This document shows, piece after piece, positions 16,964-27,295 of a stretch of DNA of 64,000 nt; position 1 is the first letter of the stretch; every line of letters begins with the position of its first letter. Both the position numbers and the translations under genes were made by a program. The notes below the pieces were generated by a model that worked only from the letters and a program-made list of their open reading frames with translations, did no database searches and had not been told where the DNA came from. Location: positions 1 to 64,000 of the forward strand of contig NZ_PJZI01000010.1 of the NCBI RefSeq assembly GCF_002858805.1, read 5' to 3'. Source of the stretch: Chimaeribacter arupi. Its GTDB lineage: Bacteria; Pseudomonadota; Gammaproteobacteria; Enterobacterales; Enterobacteriaceae.

Positions 16964-18166
16964 ATGGCTGAGATAATTGCACGCGACTGGTTTGATCATT
17001 ATATGGTGCCCTGTTTTGCCCCCGCGCCGTTTATTCCGGTCAGGGCGGCCGGTTCCCGCGTCTGGGATCAGGCGGGCAAAGAGTATATTGATCTGGCCGG
17101 CGGCATTGCCGTGAACTCCCTCGGCCACGCCAACGCCGACCTCACCGCCGCGCTGGTGGAGCAGGCCGGGAAACTCTGGCACATCGGTAACGGCTACACC
17201 AACGAACCGGTGCTGCGGCTGGCGAAACGGCTGGTTGACGCCACCTTCGCCGACAAAGTCTTCTTCTGTAACTCCGGCGCGGAAGCCAACGAGGCAGCGC
17301 TGAAGCTGGCACGCAAATATGCCCATGACCACCACGGCGCGCATAAGCATGAAATCATTGCGTTTACCAATTCGTTCCACGGCCGCACGCTGTTTACTGT
17401 CACGGTAGGCGGACAGCCGAAGTACTCCGCAGATTATGCCCCGCTGCCGCCAGGCATCACTCACCTGCCCTACAATGATCTTAAGGCCGTCGAACAGCAG
17501 ATCTCGGACAACACCTGCGCGGTGATCGTCGAGCCGGTGGTGGGCGAAGGTGGCGTGATCCCGGCCGATCCGGCCTTCCTCAAAGGGCTGCGCGCGCTGT
17601 GTGATAAACACCAGGCGACGCTGATTTTTGATGAGGTGCAGACCGGCGCCGGGCGCACCGGCACACTCTACGCCTACCAGGCTTACGGCGTCGAGCCGGA
17701 CATCCTGACCAGCGCCAAAGGGCTGGGCGGCGGTTTCCCGATTGGCGCCATGCTGGCCAAAGAGGCGTGGGCGCAGGTGTTCCAGCCCGGCACGCACGGC
17801 ACCACGTTCGGCGGCAACCCGCTGGCGGCCACCGTGGCGGACAAAGTGCTCTCGCTGCTGGATGCAACGCTGTTGCAGGGGGTACGTGAGCGCCACGACA
17901 TGATTGTCAGCCGCCTGGAGCAGCTGAATGCGCGTTACAGGCTGTTCAGCGCGATACGCGGCAAAGGGCTGCTGATTGGCGCAGCGCTGGCGGAACCCTG
18001 GCACGGCAAGGCCAAAACCCTGACCAACCTGGCCGCCGAAGAGGGCTTGATTGCGCTTATCGCCGGGCCGGATGTGCTGCGGTTCGCCCCGGCGCTGGAC
18101 ATCAGCCCGGCAGAGCTGGACGACGGCTTCGCCCGGCTGGAACGCGCCATTGCCCGGTTTGTCTGA
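16964..18166 (+). CDS. astC: Succinylornithine/acetylornithine transaminase
   Basis: 400 residues, PLP-dependent class III aminotransferase. It transfers the delta-amino group of N2-succinylornithine to 2-oxoglutarate, step 3 of the arginine succinyltransferase pathway. Visible signatures are [41 protein letters not shown] with the cofactor-contacting Asp, and the PLP lysine in [16 protein letters not shown]. It is the first gene of astCADBE, as in E. coli. Overlap in sequence with ArgD is expected; the operon context decides for AstC. The start at 16964 has the RBS GGGAGAAAATGTT. Confidence 0.95.
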   Translation: MAEIIARDWFDHYMVPCFAPAPFIPVRAAGSRVWDQAGKEYIDLAGGIAVNSLGHANADLTAALVEQAGKLWHIGNGYTNEPVLRLAKRLVDATFADKVFFCNSGAEANEAALKLARKYAHDHHGAHKHEIIAFTNSFHGRTLFTVTVGGQPKYSADYAPLPPGITHLPYNDLKAVEQQISDNTCAVIVEPVVGEGGVIPADPAFLKGLRALCDKHQATLIFDEVQTGAGRTGTLYAYQAYGVEPDILTSAKGLGGGFPIGAMLAKEAWAQVFQPGTHGTTFGGNPLAATVADKVLSLLDATLLQGVRERHDMIVSRLEQLNARYRLFSAIRGKGLLIGAALAEPWHGKAKTLTNLAAEEGLIALIAGPDVLRFAPALDISPAELDDGFARLERAIARFV

Positions 18167-18184
18167 GACGTTGAGGAGCCTGCC

Positions 18185-20682
<2,498 letters not shown>

Positions 20683-20706
20683 TCCGCCACCATGCAGAGG
20701 GTTGTT

Positions 20707-22050
20707 ATGTCTGGTTATGAAGCAAATTTCGATGGCCTGGTCGGCCCGACACACCACTATGCCGGTCTGTCGGTGGGCAACGAGGCGTCACTGAACAACA
20801 AAGATGGCGTCTCCAACCCGCGTAAGGCGGCGTTGCAGGGGCTGGAAAAAATGAAAGCGCTGGCGGATGCCGGGTTTGTGCAGGGCGTGTTGCCGCCGCA
20901 CCCGCGCCCGAATGTCACGGCGCTGCGGGCGCTCGGCTTTTGCGGCAGCGATGAGCAGATGCTGCAACAGGCGGCGGCCTACTCGCCGCAACTGCTCTCC
21001 ACGCTCGGCTCCGCGTCAGCGATGTGGACGGCCAACGCCGCCACTGTCTCCCCGTCGGCAGACAGCGCTGATGGCCGCGTGCATTTCACCGTCGCCAACC
21101 TGAACAATAAACTGCACCGGTCGCTGGAAGCGCCCACTACCTCAGCGATCCTGCGCGCCACCTTTGCCGACGACGCGCACTTCTGCCACCACTCTGCGCT
21201 GCCGCAGCATGGCGATTTCGGTGATGAAGGGGCCGCCAACCATAACCGTTTTGGTGGGGACTACGCGACGCCGGGCGTACAGATGTTTGTCTACGGCCGC
21301 CGTGCCTTCGGCTCCGGCCTGCAACCGCAGCGTTACCCGGCGCGCCAGACGCGTGAGGCGAGCGAGGCGGTGGCGCGGCTGCACCAGCTCAACCCGGAAC
21401 GGACGCTGTTTGTTCAACAACATCCGGCAGCCATCGACAGCGGCGTGTTCCACAACGACGTGATTGCCGTCAGCAACAAAAACGTGCTGTTCCACCACCA
21501 GCGGGCGTTTGTCGATCAGCCTGCGGTGCTGCGCACGTTAAATGAAAAAATGGCGGCGCTGGGGCAGGATTTCATCAGCCTGGAAGTGCCGGAAGCGCGC
21601 GTCAGCCTGGCGGATGCCGTGGCCTCCTACCTGTTCAACAGCCAGCTGCTGAGCAAGCCGGACGGCAAAATGCTGCTGGTGGTGCCGGAGGAGTGCCGCC
21701 AGCGGGAGAACGTCTGGGCCTATCTGAACGAACTCACCACGGCGGCCGGTTCGCCGGTCAATGAGGTGCGGGTGTTTGACCTGCGGGAGAGTATGCGCAA
21801 CGGCGGCGGCCCGGCCTGCCTGCGGCTGCGGGTGGTACTGAACGACGCAGAGCGCGCCGCCGTGAACCCCGGCAGCCTGCTGGATGAGGCACTCTACCAG
21901 CGGCTGACGGCGTGGGTGAACACCCACTACCGCGACCGGCTGCTGCCCGGCGACATGGCCGACCCGCAGTTGCTGCGCGAGGTGTATGTGGCGCTGGATG
22001 AGCTGTCGCAGATTCTGCGCCTCGGCACCGTCTATGATTTTCAGCGCTGA
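20707..22050 (+). CDS. astB: Succinylarginine dihydrolase
   Basis: 447 residues. It hydrolyses N2-succinylarginine to succinylornithine, CO2 and ammonia, step 2 of the pathway. The N-terminus [20 protein letters not shown] and the blocks [39 protein letters not shown] and [20 protein letters not shown] are characteristic. The catalytic Cys (in GGGPACLRL), His (VFHNDV) and Glu (GDEGAANH) are all present. Start MSGYEANF at 20707 aligns with E. coli; a longer frame from 20692 has no RBS. Confidence 0.97.
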   Translation: MSGYEANFDGLVGPTHHYAGLSVGNEASLNNKDGVSNPRKAALQGLEKMKALADAGFVQGVLPPHPRPNVTALRALGFCGSDEQMLQQAAAYSPQLLSTLGSASAMWTANAATVSPSADSADGRVHFTVANLNNKLHRSLEAPTTSAILRATFADDAHFCHHSALPQHGDFGDEGAANHNRFGGDYATPGVQMFVYGRRAFGSGLQPQRYPARQTREASEAVARLHQLNPERTLFVQQHPAAIDSGVFHNDVIAVSNKNVLFHHQRAFVDQPAVLRTLNEKMAALGQDFISLEVPEARVSLADAVASYLFNSQLLSKPDGKMLLVVPEECRQRENVWAYLNELTTAAGSPVNEVRVFDLRESMRNGGGPACLRLRVVLNDAERAAVNPGSLLDEALYQRLTAWVNTHYRDRLLPGDMADPQLLREVYVALDELSQILRLGTVYDFQR

Positions 22051-22059
22051 GGGGGCGAC

Positions 22060-23049
22060 ATGCAGCCATTGACCGATCAACTGTTGCACTGCGCCCTGCC
22101 CGACCTGCCCCTGCCCGCCGCCCTTCACCCGCGCTGGCTGGCGGAAGGCGTAGTAGCCCTGCGGCCGGAACACGCCCGGCGGGCGGTGGTGGTATCGGCG
22201 GGCATCCACGGCAACGAGACCGCGCCGATCGAACTGCTGCTGGAATTGCTGGCGGCGATCAGCGCCGGGTCGCTGCGCCCGGATGCCGCCCTGCTGCTGG
22301 TGTTCGGTAACCTGCCGGCGATGCGCGCCAACCGCCGTTACCTGCACCATGACATGAACCGGCTGTTCGGCGGCCGCCACCGCACTGCCCCACGCAGCCA
22401 TGAGGCAACGCGCGCGGCGGAGCTGGAGGCGGTCACCACCGCGTTCTTTGACCACCCTGGCACCCCGGCGGGTGATCGCTGGCACCTGGATATGCACACC
22501 GCGATCCGCGGTTCCCTTTACCCGCAGTTCGCGCTGGTGCCTTACCACGCGCACCCCTACTCGCCCGCCTTTTTTGATCTGCTGGCGGCGGCTGAGCTGG
22601 ATGCGGTGGTGCAGCACACCCAGGCGGGCGGCACTTTCAGCCACTTCGTCAGTGAGCAGTTCCAGGCGCAGAGCGTGACGCTGGAGCTGGGCAAGGCGCG
22701 GCCGTTCGGCCAGAACGACCTGCCGCAGTTCGCGCCCACCGGCCGGGCGATCCGCGCCCTGATCACCGGTGCCGCGCTGCCGGCACGGCAAAAGCCGCCT
22801 GTCCGCCACTTTACGGTGGCAGAGAGCCTGATCAAAACCAGTGAGCACTTCACCCTGAACCTGCCGGACGCGGCGGAGAACTTCACCTGCCTGCCGCCCG
22901 GTTATGAGATTGCCGCCCAGCCGGATCGCCGCTGGATCGTCAGTGACACCGCCCGGCATATCCTGTTCCCCAATGCCGGGGTGGCGACGGGCCTGCGGGC
23001 CGGGCTGCTGCTGGCACCGGGCGCGCCGCACCTTTCCCTACCAGAGTGA
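22060..23049 (+). CDS. astE: Succinylglutamate desuccinylase
   Basis: 329 residues, zinc-dependent hydrolase of the carboxypeptidase A/aspartoacylase family. It cleaves succinylglutamate to succinate and glutamate, the last AST step. The zinc ligands are visible in GIHGNETAPIELL (His, Glu) and WHLDMHTAIRGS (His). Further motifs are NRRYLHHDMNRLFGG and SVTLELGKARPFGQND with the catalytic Glu. The RBS GAGGGGG precedes the ATG. It is followed after only 10 bp by a permease gene, which suggests uptake is cotranscribed with breakdown. Confidence 0.97.
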   Translation: MQPLTDQLLHCALPDLPLPAALHPRWLAEGVVALRPEHARRAVVVSAGIHGNETAPIELLLELLAAISAGSLRPDAALLLVFGNLPAMRANRRYLHHDMNRLFGGRHRTAPRSHEATRAAELEAVTTAFFDHPGTPAGDRWHLDMHTAIRGSLYPQFALVPYHAHPYSPAFFDLLAAAELDAVVQHTQAGGTFSHFVSEQFQAQSVTLELGKARPFGQNDLPQFAPTGRAIRALITGAALPARQKPPVRHFTVAESLIKTSEHFTLNLPDAAENFTCLPPGYEIAAQPDRRWIVSDTARHILFPNAGVATGLRAGLLLAPGAPHLSLPE

Positions 23050-23059
23050 CAGGAACCCT

Positions 23060-24499
23060 ATGACAGAAAAAAAATCACCACGGCCGGGCACCCCGGCTGG
23101 GGATCAGCACGGCCCGGAGACCCTGCACCGCGGCCTGAGCGCCCGCCATATCCAGTTGATTTCCCTGGGGGGCGCCATCGGCACCGGCCTGTTTATGGGG
23201 GCCGGGAAAACCATCGCCGTGTCCGGCACGTCGATCCTGATCACCTATGTGGTGGTCGGCTTCTTTATGTTTATGGTGATGCGGGCGATGGGTGAGCTGC
23301 TGCTCACTAAGCTTGAGTACCGCTCGTTTGCAGATTTTGTGTCAGATTATCTCGGCCCCAAAGCCAGCTTTTTCCTCGGCTGGTCTTATTGGCTGAGCTG
23401 GGTGGTGACCTGCATCGCGGATGTGGTGGTGTGCGGCGGGTATGTGCAGTACTGGCTGCCGCACCTTTCGCCGTGGATCCCGGCGCTGTTCACCCTGGCG
23501 TTGCTGTTCCTGTTTAACCTGCTGTCGGTGAAGATGTTTGGTGAGGCGGAGTTCTGGTTTGCCCTAATCAAAATCATTGCGATAGTGGCGCTGATTGTCA
23601 CCGGCATCTGGATGGTTGCCACCGGCTGGACGTCGCCGGACGGCGTGCGCGCCTCGCTCGGCAACCTCACTGACACCGCCGTCTTTATGCCGCACGGTGT
23701 GGTGGGCTTTTTTGCCGGGTTCCAGATCGCCATTTTCTCCTATACCGGCATTGAGCTGCTGGGCACCATGACCGCCGAGACGCGCGAGCCGGAGAAGATT
23801 CTGCCGAAAGCGATCAACGCGATCCCGCTGCGCATCATCCTGTTTTACGTGCTGTCGATGGTGGTGATTATCGCCGTGACGTCCTGGCAGCACATCTCGC
23901 CCGACACCAGCCCGTTCGTCACGCTGTTTGCCAAGGCGGGGCTGCCGGCCGCAGCGGCGGTGATTAACTTTGTCGCGCTGACCTCGGCGATGTCGTCTGC
24001 CAACAGCGGCGTCTACTCCAGCACCCGGATGCTGTATGGCCTGTCGATGGAGAAACACGCGCACTGGCAGTTCCGCATTTTGTCACGCACCACGGCCATC
24101 CCGGTGCGCAGCCTGATCTTCTCCATCTTCTGTATGTTGAGCGGCACCCTGCTGCTGTTCCTGGTGCCGAACGTGATGACGCTGTTCACCATCGTCTCGA
24201 CGCTGGCCGCCATTCTGGTGATCTACAGCTGGGGGATGATCCTGATGGCCTATCTGGTCTACCGGAAACGCCGCCCGGATCTGCACCAGCAGGCGATATT
24301 CAAAATGCCCGCCGGTATTTTCCTGTGCCGCCTGAGCCTGCTGTTTTTCCTGTTCTCACTGGTGATCATGGTGTTCGACCCGGACACGCGCATCGCGCTG
24401 TTCTCGATGCCGCTCTGGTTTATCCTGCTGGCGGTTATCTGGCGGATAAAGGTGAAACGGGAAAACACAAAGCTGTATAAGCTGGAAGGGAATATGTAG
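23060..24499 (+). CDS. CycA-like amino-acid permease in the ast operon
   Basis: 479 residues, APC-superfamily amino-acid transporter (AAT family) with about 12 hydrophobic segments. Characteristic motifs: SARHIQLISLGGAIGTGLFM (TM1), FFMFMVMRAMGELLL, LSVKMFGEAEFWFALIKIIA, YTGIELLGTMTAETREPEKI and SANSGVYSSTRMLYGLS. The pattern resembles the D-Ala/D-Ser/Gly transporter CycA most, but its position 10 bp after astE argues for import of an amino acid broken down by this pathway (arginine or ornithine) or a related one. Substrate is not determinable by eye. The N-terminus is polar and slightly extended (KKSPRPGTPAGDQHGPE). E. coli has no permease in ast. Confidence 0.88.
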   Translation: MTEKKSPRPGTPAGDQHGPETLHRGLSARHIQLISLGGAIGTGLFMGAGKTIAVSGTSILITYVVVGFFMFMVMRAMGELLLTKLEYRSFADFVSDYLGPKASFFLGWSYWLSWVVTCIADVVVCGGYVQYWLPHLSPWIPALFTLALLFLFNLLSVKMFGEAEFWFALIKIIAIVALIVTGIWMVATGWTSPDGVRASLGNLTDTAVFMPHGVVGFFAGFQIAIFSYTGIELLGTMTAETREPEKILPKAINAIPLRIILFYVLSMVVIIAVTSWQHISPDTSPFVTLFAKAGLPAAAAVINFVALTSAMSSANSGVYSSTRMLYGLSMEKHAHWQFRILSRTTAIPVRSLIFSIFCMLSGTLLLFLVPNVMTLFTIVSTLAAILVIYSWGMILMAYLVYRKRRPDLHQQAIFKMPAGIFLCRLSLLFFLFSLVIMVFDPDTRIALFSMPLWFILLAVIWRIKVKRENTKLYKLEGNM

Positions 24500-24532
24500 G
24501 GAGTGGGGAAATAGAATTATCTTTTAATTTCT

Positions 24533-24559
24533 AAAACCGACATAAAATGTCGGTTTTTT
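24533..24559. terminator. Bidirectional terminator between permease and relB-like gene
   Basis: AAAACCGACAT-AAA-ATGTCGGTTTT with T-runs on both strands, between two convergent stops. It ends the ast transcript and the antitoxin transcript. Confidence 0.88.
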
Positions 24560-24578
24560 ATTAGATTTAGATTATGCG

Positions 24579-24842
24579 CTACTTCAGACCTAACTGTTTA
24601 AATAAATCTTCCGCATTTTCTGCTTTATGTACGTCGATTCCACGCAGACTTTTTTCGATAGTGGCTTTCGTCTTTTCATTCGGTACATAAATATCAAAGG
24701 GCATTGCCCGCTCATGTGCAACTTTCGTTAGTGCCATACGAAGAAATTGAGGAATCGTCAGGCCCATTTCTGAAAGTACCTGTTCTGCCTCATCCTTCAG
24801 GGCCTTGTCAATCCGGGCACATACTATCGCATTTGCCGCCAT
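24579..24842 (-). CDS. Orphan RelB/DinJ-family antitoxin
   Basis: 87 residues. The ribbon-helix-helix N-terminus is MAANAIVCARIDKALKDEAE, followed by VLSEMGLTIPQFLRMALTKV, which fits the RelB/DinJ family. Such proteins bind DNA as dimers and neutralise a RelE/YafQ-type toxin through the C-terminal part. No toxin gene follows: the gene ends next to a terminator and the ast permease. It may therefore be an orphan or a relict, or act on a toxin elsewhere. The start at 24842 is chosen for its RBS GGAGGG; an in-frame upstream start lacks one. Confidence 0.85.
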   Translation of the reverse strand: MAANAIVCARIDKALKDEAEQVLSEMGLTIPQFLRMALTKVAHERAMPFDIYVPNEKTKATIEKSLRGIDVHKAENAEDLFKQLGLK

Positions 24843-24975
24843 GCTAAACCCTCCATTAATTAAGCGGCTTAATTGTAGCCCTTCGTTGCTACGAAGGATA
24901 ATGCCTTGTAAGAATGATCGGCCCAATCACGCTCTCACGGTTTAAGATCAATACGCTTATTTTAGCAGCAACACC

Positions 24976-25024
24976 TGTTCCATCATGTGGAACACCTGCT
25001 ATACTGTTCCGCATGACGGAACAG
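24976..25024 (+). promoter_or_regulatory. higBA promoter with two palindromic HigA operators
   Basis: Operator 1 is TGTTCCA-TCATG-TGGAACA (24976-24994). Operator 2 is CTGTTCCG-CATGA-CGGAACAG (25004-25024). Their centres are 29 bp apart. A -10 hexamer TATACT (25000-25005) lies between and touches operator 2, and operator 1 covers the -35 position. This arrangement fits autorepression by the HigA antitoxin or the HigBA complex. Confidence 0.75.
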
Positions 25025-25034
25025 GGATGAAACC

Positions 25035-25313
25035 ATGATCAAAAGCTTTAAACATAAAGGATTAAAGAATTTTTTCCTTAAAAATGACAGTAGCGGCATT
25101 GAACAAAAGCTGGTTAACCGGATTAAAACACGCCTTACGGTGATTGATGCCGCTGACCGTATAGACGCAGTTGATATGCCGGGGTATGACCTGCACCCGC
25201 TTAAAGGAGATCGCAAAGATATTTGGTCGATCAGTGTCTCCGGCAACTGGCGCATCACGTTTAAATTTGCCAATGGTGATGCTGAAATTCTTAACCTGGA
25301 GGATTACCACTAA
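25035..25313 (+). CDS. higB: HigB-type toxin (RelE/ParE superfamily)
   Basis: 92 residues, ribosome-dependent mRNA interferase family. Diagnostic sequence: [60 protein letters not shown], and the end WRITFKF...LNLEDYH. In higBA modules the toxin comes first, and here its stop overlaps the antitoxin start by one base (TAATG). The RBS AGGGATGA is close to the ATG. The module is complete and looks functional; it is well placed to stabilise the neighbouring accessory island. Confidence 0.93.
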   Translation: MIKSFKHKGLKNFFLKNDSSGIEQKLVNRIKTRLTVIDAADRIDAVDMPGYDLHPLKGDRKDIWSISVSGNWRITFKFANGDAEILNLEDYH

Positions 25314-25597
25314 TGCGAATGGCTAACCCCGCCCATCCTGGCGAAATCATTGCTGAAGCGCTGGAAGATATGAATGTCAGCCTCCGTCAATTTGCTAAAG
25401 CGATGGAGATCGCGCCCTCAACGGCCAGCCGGTTAATTTCCGGACATACTGCCGTCACGCCAGAAATGGCCCTTAAGCTTTCCGCCGTAATTGGCAGCAC
25501 GCCGGAAACCTGGCTAAAAATTCAGGCCACGTACAGCCTGTTTATCGCCAGACAGCTAACCGATGTCAGCCATTTACACAGACTCGCCTTCGCCTGA
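25313..25597 (+). CDS. higA: HigA-type antitoxin (XRE family)
   Basis: 94 residues. The helix-turn-helix is at about 20-60: [20 protein letters not shown] then [14 protein letters not shown]. The N-terminus [20 protein letters not shown] is typical of HigA. It neutralises HigB and represses its own promoter, where paired palindromes are visible. The start ATG shares one base with the higB stop; a second in-frame ATG lies six bases further. Translation ends just before a short hairpin (GCCTTCGCCTGAAGGC) and the CRISPR-repeat remnants. Confidence 0.93.
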   Translation: MRMANPAHPGEIIAEALEDMNVSLRQFAKAMEIAPSTASRLISGHTAVTPEMALKLSAVIGSTPETWLKIQATYSLFIARQLTDVSHLHRLAFA

Positions 25598-25603
25598 AGG
25601 CGA

Positions 25604-25693
25604 GAAGTTATCCCCGCGAAAGCGGGGAACACAGACTGACGAACAATGAATGTCTCGATCAGCTCGGTTTAGCCCCGCTCTCGCGGGGAATTT
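25604..25693 (-). CRISPR. Eroded two-repeat CRISPR remnant
   Basis: Two repeat-like 29-mers start at 25604 and 25665, exactly 61 nt apart as in the main array, with a 32-nt spacer-sized segment at 25633-25664. The left one is degenerate (GAAGTTATCCCCGCGAAAGC then GGGGAACAC). The right one is identical to the main-array repeat over 26 bases and ends in TTT instead of CAC. Same orientation as the main array. Confidence 0.8.
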
Positions 25694-25698
25694 TTTGT
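25674..25698 (+). terminator. higBA terminator formed by a CRISPR-repeat remnant
   Basis: The repeat stem CCCCGC-TCTC-GCGGGG is followed by AATTTTTTG, because the repeat's normal CAC end is replaced by T residues. This creates a textbook intrinsic terminator 77 bp after higA and before the convergent immunity gene. Confidence 0.75.
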
Positions 25699-25707
25699 TA
25701 TGGCTCA

Positions 25708-26139
25708 CTACTGAATGTCGTAGGCAAGATGAACGCTCACGGTTTCCCCATTAACGGTATAGTGCGCGGTCTCATCCAGTGAATAGACCCGGCCGCGATA
25801 TACAATTCTGACACGGTCATTTTCTGCGCTGATAGCAGCGATATCGCCTGTTCCCTCAAGGAATGGAAAGCTGTCATGTAATGCACTGACCACCTCACCT
25901 TCAGAACCGGATATTTTCGACGAAAGATAGTAACGGTACACAATAGGAACCGTGGCGTTTCCGCTGCTGTTGCGGGTGGTGTAGAGCCACAACGCCGGGG
26001 TGACCTGGCGGCTGGCATGGAAGACGTCATCCGCTTTGTAATCTGCTGTCCGGTTCAGCAGCAAAAACCCCACTACTACGATAAACAACACCAGGGTCGT
26101 CAGCCCATGTACCCACTTAAAAACCACACTGATGTGCAT
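25708..26139 (-). CDS. Probable immunity protein for the adjacent type-44-like toxin
   Basis: 143 residues. An N-terminal membrane segment at about 13-31 (LTTLVLFIVVVGFLLLNRT) is followed by a soluble, probably periplasmic domain ending SVHLAYDIQ. The ATG at 26139 lies inside the 3' end of the toxin fragment (23-bp overlap), the usual toxin-immunity layout; a longer frame from 26187 would run deeper into the toxin and has no clear RBS. I do not recognise the domain. The immunity role is inferred from overlap and position only. A membrane-anchored periplasmic domain would fit neutralising a toxin delivered to the periplasm or passing the membrane. Confidence 0.7.
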   Translation of the reverse strand: MHISVVFKWVHGLTTLVLFIVVVGFLLLNRTADYKADDVFHASRQVTPALWLYTTRNSSGNATVPIVYRYYLSSKISGSEGEVVSALHDSFPFLEGTGDIAAISAENDRVRIVYRGRVYSLDETAHYTVNGETVSVHLAYDIQ

Positions 26140-26382
26140 ACCTGATGCCCTCCCGGATGGCACGCTGATCTTCCGGGTCATCCCCATACGGGGGTTTTCT
26201 ATACCAGTAGCCCCATTTCTCCGGTTGCGACGTGCCGGCCCATGACTGGGCGAACCCCGCCCCCATCAGCAGAATATCTTCAGGGATACCGGCCACCGTA
26301 CCGGTCGCGCCATAATTGAAATTTCCAAAACTCGCCCATGACCGATTTTTCTGCTTGTAATCCCAGGGGCCGTGATTGCGGA
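26117..26382 (-). pseudogene. C-terminal fragment of a polymorphic toxin (type 44-like)
   Basis: Reading the minus strand from 26382 gives about 87 open codons beginning RNHGPWDYKQKNRSW, then FGNFNYGATGTVAGI, MGAGFAQSWAG, and YGDDPEDQRAIREGI, ending YAHQCGF-stop. The GPWDYK and FGNFNYGATG pattern resembles the polymorphic toxin type 44 domain as I remember it. No start codon, RBS or N-terminal delivery domain is present: the frame abuts an intact CRISPR repeat. It is a truncated cassette or a silent tip that could be recombined onto a carrier. Family name is tentative. Confidence 0.65.
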
Positions 26383-26411
26383 CGGTTTAGCCCCGCTCTC
26401 GCGGGGAACAC
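26383..26411 (-). CRISPR. Solitary intact CRISPR repeat
   Basis: All 29 bases match the main-array repeat (CGGTTTAGCCCCGC... GCGGGGAACAC), same orientation, but no second repeat lies 61 nt to either side. It sits exactly between the truncated toxin and the Tlde1-type immunity gene, 1.6 kb from the main array. Confidence 0.9.
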
Positions 26412-26443
26412 CGTAAAAAACATTTATTGCTTTAATGATTTTT

Positions 26444-26887
26444 TTAAAAATCACGTTTAACGATGATATAGCCATTAAACCTTACTGAGCAGTCGTTATC
26501 ACTGGCAAATGCTGAAGCCAGAAAAACGTTTTCCTTTCCTTCTTTATTTTTAAAAGTGTATTCAGCAATTATATTTCTTGCATGGTCAGCCATAAATCCC
26601 TGAGCATATTCCTCTGCCGTTGTACGATCTTCGCTATGTTCACCACTCAGGCGTTTTTCCTCCTTGCCGTATACGATTGCCAGTGGATACGTAACAGGAG
26701 TAATCGAAACTATTTTTGTTTGGGTTTTTCCTTCATTGATATTTTCCCGTACCAGCTTCAGGTCATCCAGCATTGTAATATACATGGCAGAGCCAATGCC
26801 ATTATTTAGTTTTATACATTCATCCGGCGTGACGGCAGAGAAAGCATAGAAACTAAAAAACCCCAACGTCAATATTGGGAGCTTCAT
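26444..26887 (-). CDS. Probable periplasmic immunity protein of the Tlde1-like effector
   Basis: 147 residues with an N-terminal signal peptide (MKLPILTLGFFSFYAFSA, cleavage near residue 18). The mature protein is about 128 residues with two cysteines (DECIKLN near the N-terminus and DNDCSVRF near the C-terminus) that could form a disulfide. It overlaps the effector gene by 4 bp (ATGA). Periplasmic location is what is needed to protect against a peptidoglycan-targeting effector. Immunity function is inferred from coupling and export; the sequence itself is not recognised. Base composition is AT-richer than the flanking chromosome. Confidence 0.78.
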   Translation of the reverse strand: MKLPILTLGFFSFYAFSAVTPDECIKLNNGIGSAMYITMLDDLKLVRENINEGKTQTKIVSITPVTYPLAIVYGKEEKRLSGEHSEDRTTAEEYAQGFMADHARNIIAEYTFKNKEGKENVFLASAFASDNDCSVRFNGYIIVKRDF

Positions 26888-27246
26888 AATACGATTAATT
26901 CCTTATCACCAGATTCATAGAGCACTCGTCTGAATGTCGGATGGAGAATAATGCATCCATTCGATGCTGTTCCTTTGCTATTTCCACCATGTATTAAGAA
27001 CCCATTTCTTCCACACATATTATTAGTAGAATAAGGTTGCAGACGCAGTGTATAGGGGCCAGCGTGATGGTGTCTGAAAGGCTTGCCGACTATCTTATAC
27101 TTTCCTCGCGGCAAAGGCCCTTTGTTGACTACACATTCGAAATCAGGCTCATTTTTATAACCAGGAGCCCCAGCATAATCAGCGCTGAATTTATAAACAC
27201 CATTTTGTTCAAACGACCTTTTTCTTACATTATAAACCCATGTCAT
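26884..27246 (-). CDS. Tlde1-like T6SS effector (DUF2778, L,D-transpeptidase-type)
   Basis: 120 residues. The hallmark is GFLIHGGNSKGTASNGCIIL with the catalytic His, Ser and Cys of the DUF2778/Tlde1 family, preceded by KGPLPRGKYKIVGKPF and HHAGPYTLRLQPY. Tlde1 effectors of Salmonella are delivered by the T6SS and act in the target periplasm as L,D-carboxypeptidase/exchange enzymes on peptidoglycan (established knowledge). The gene lies 49 bp after hcp and overlaps the immunity gene. Delivery in or with the Hcp ring is inferred. No T6SS apparatus genes occur in the window. Confidence 0.85.
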   Translation of the reverse strand: MTWVYNVRKRSFEQNGVYKFSADYAGAPGYKNEPDFECVVNKGPLPRGKYKIVGKPFRHHHAGPYTLRLQPYSTNNMCGRNGFLIHGGNSKGTASNGCIILHPTFRRVLYESGDKELIVL

Positions 27247-27295
27247 TCAAACCTCCTTATATGGCGCCTTTCAGCGCCATTAAACACACTTCTTT

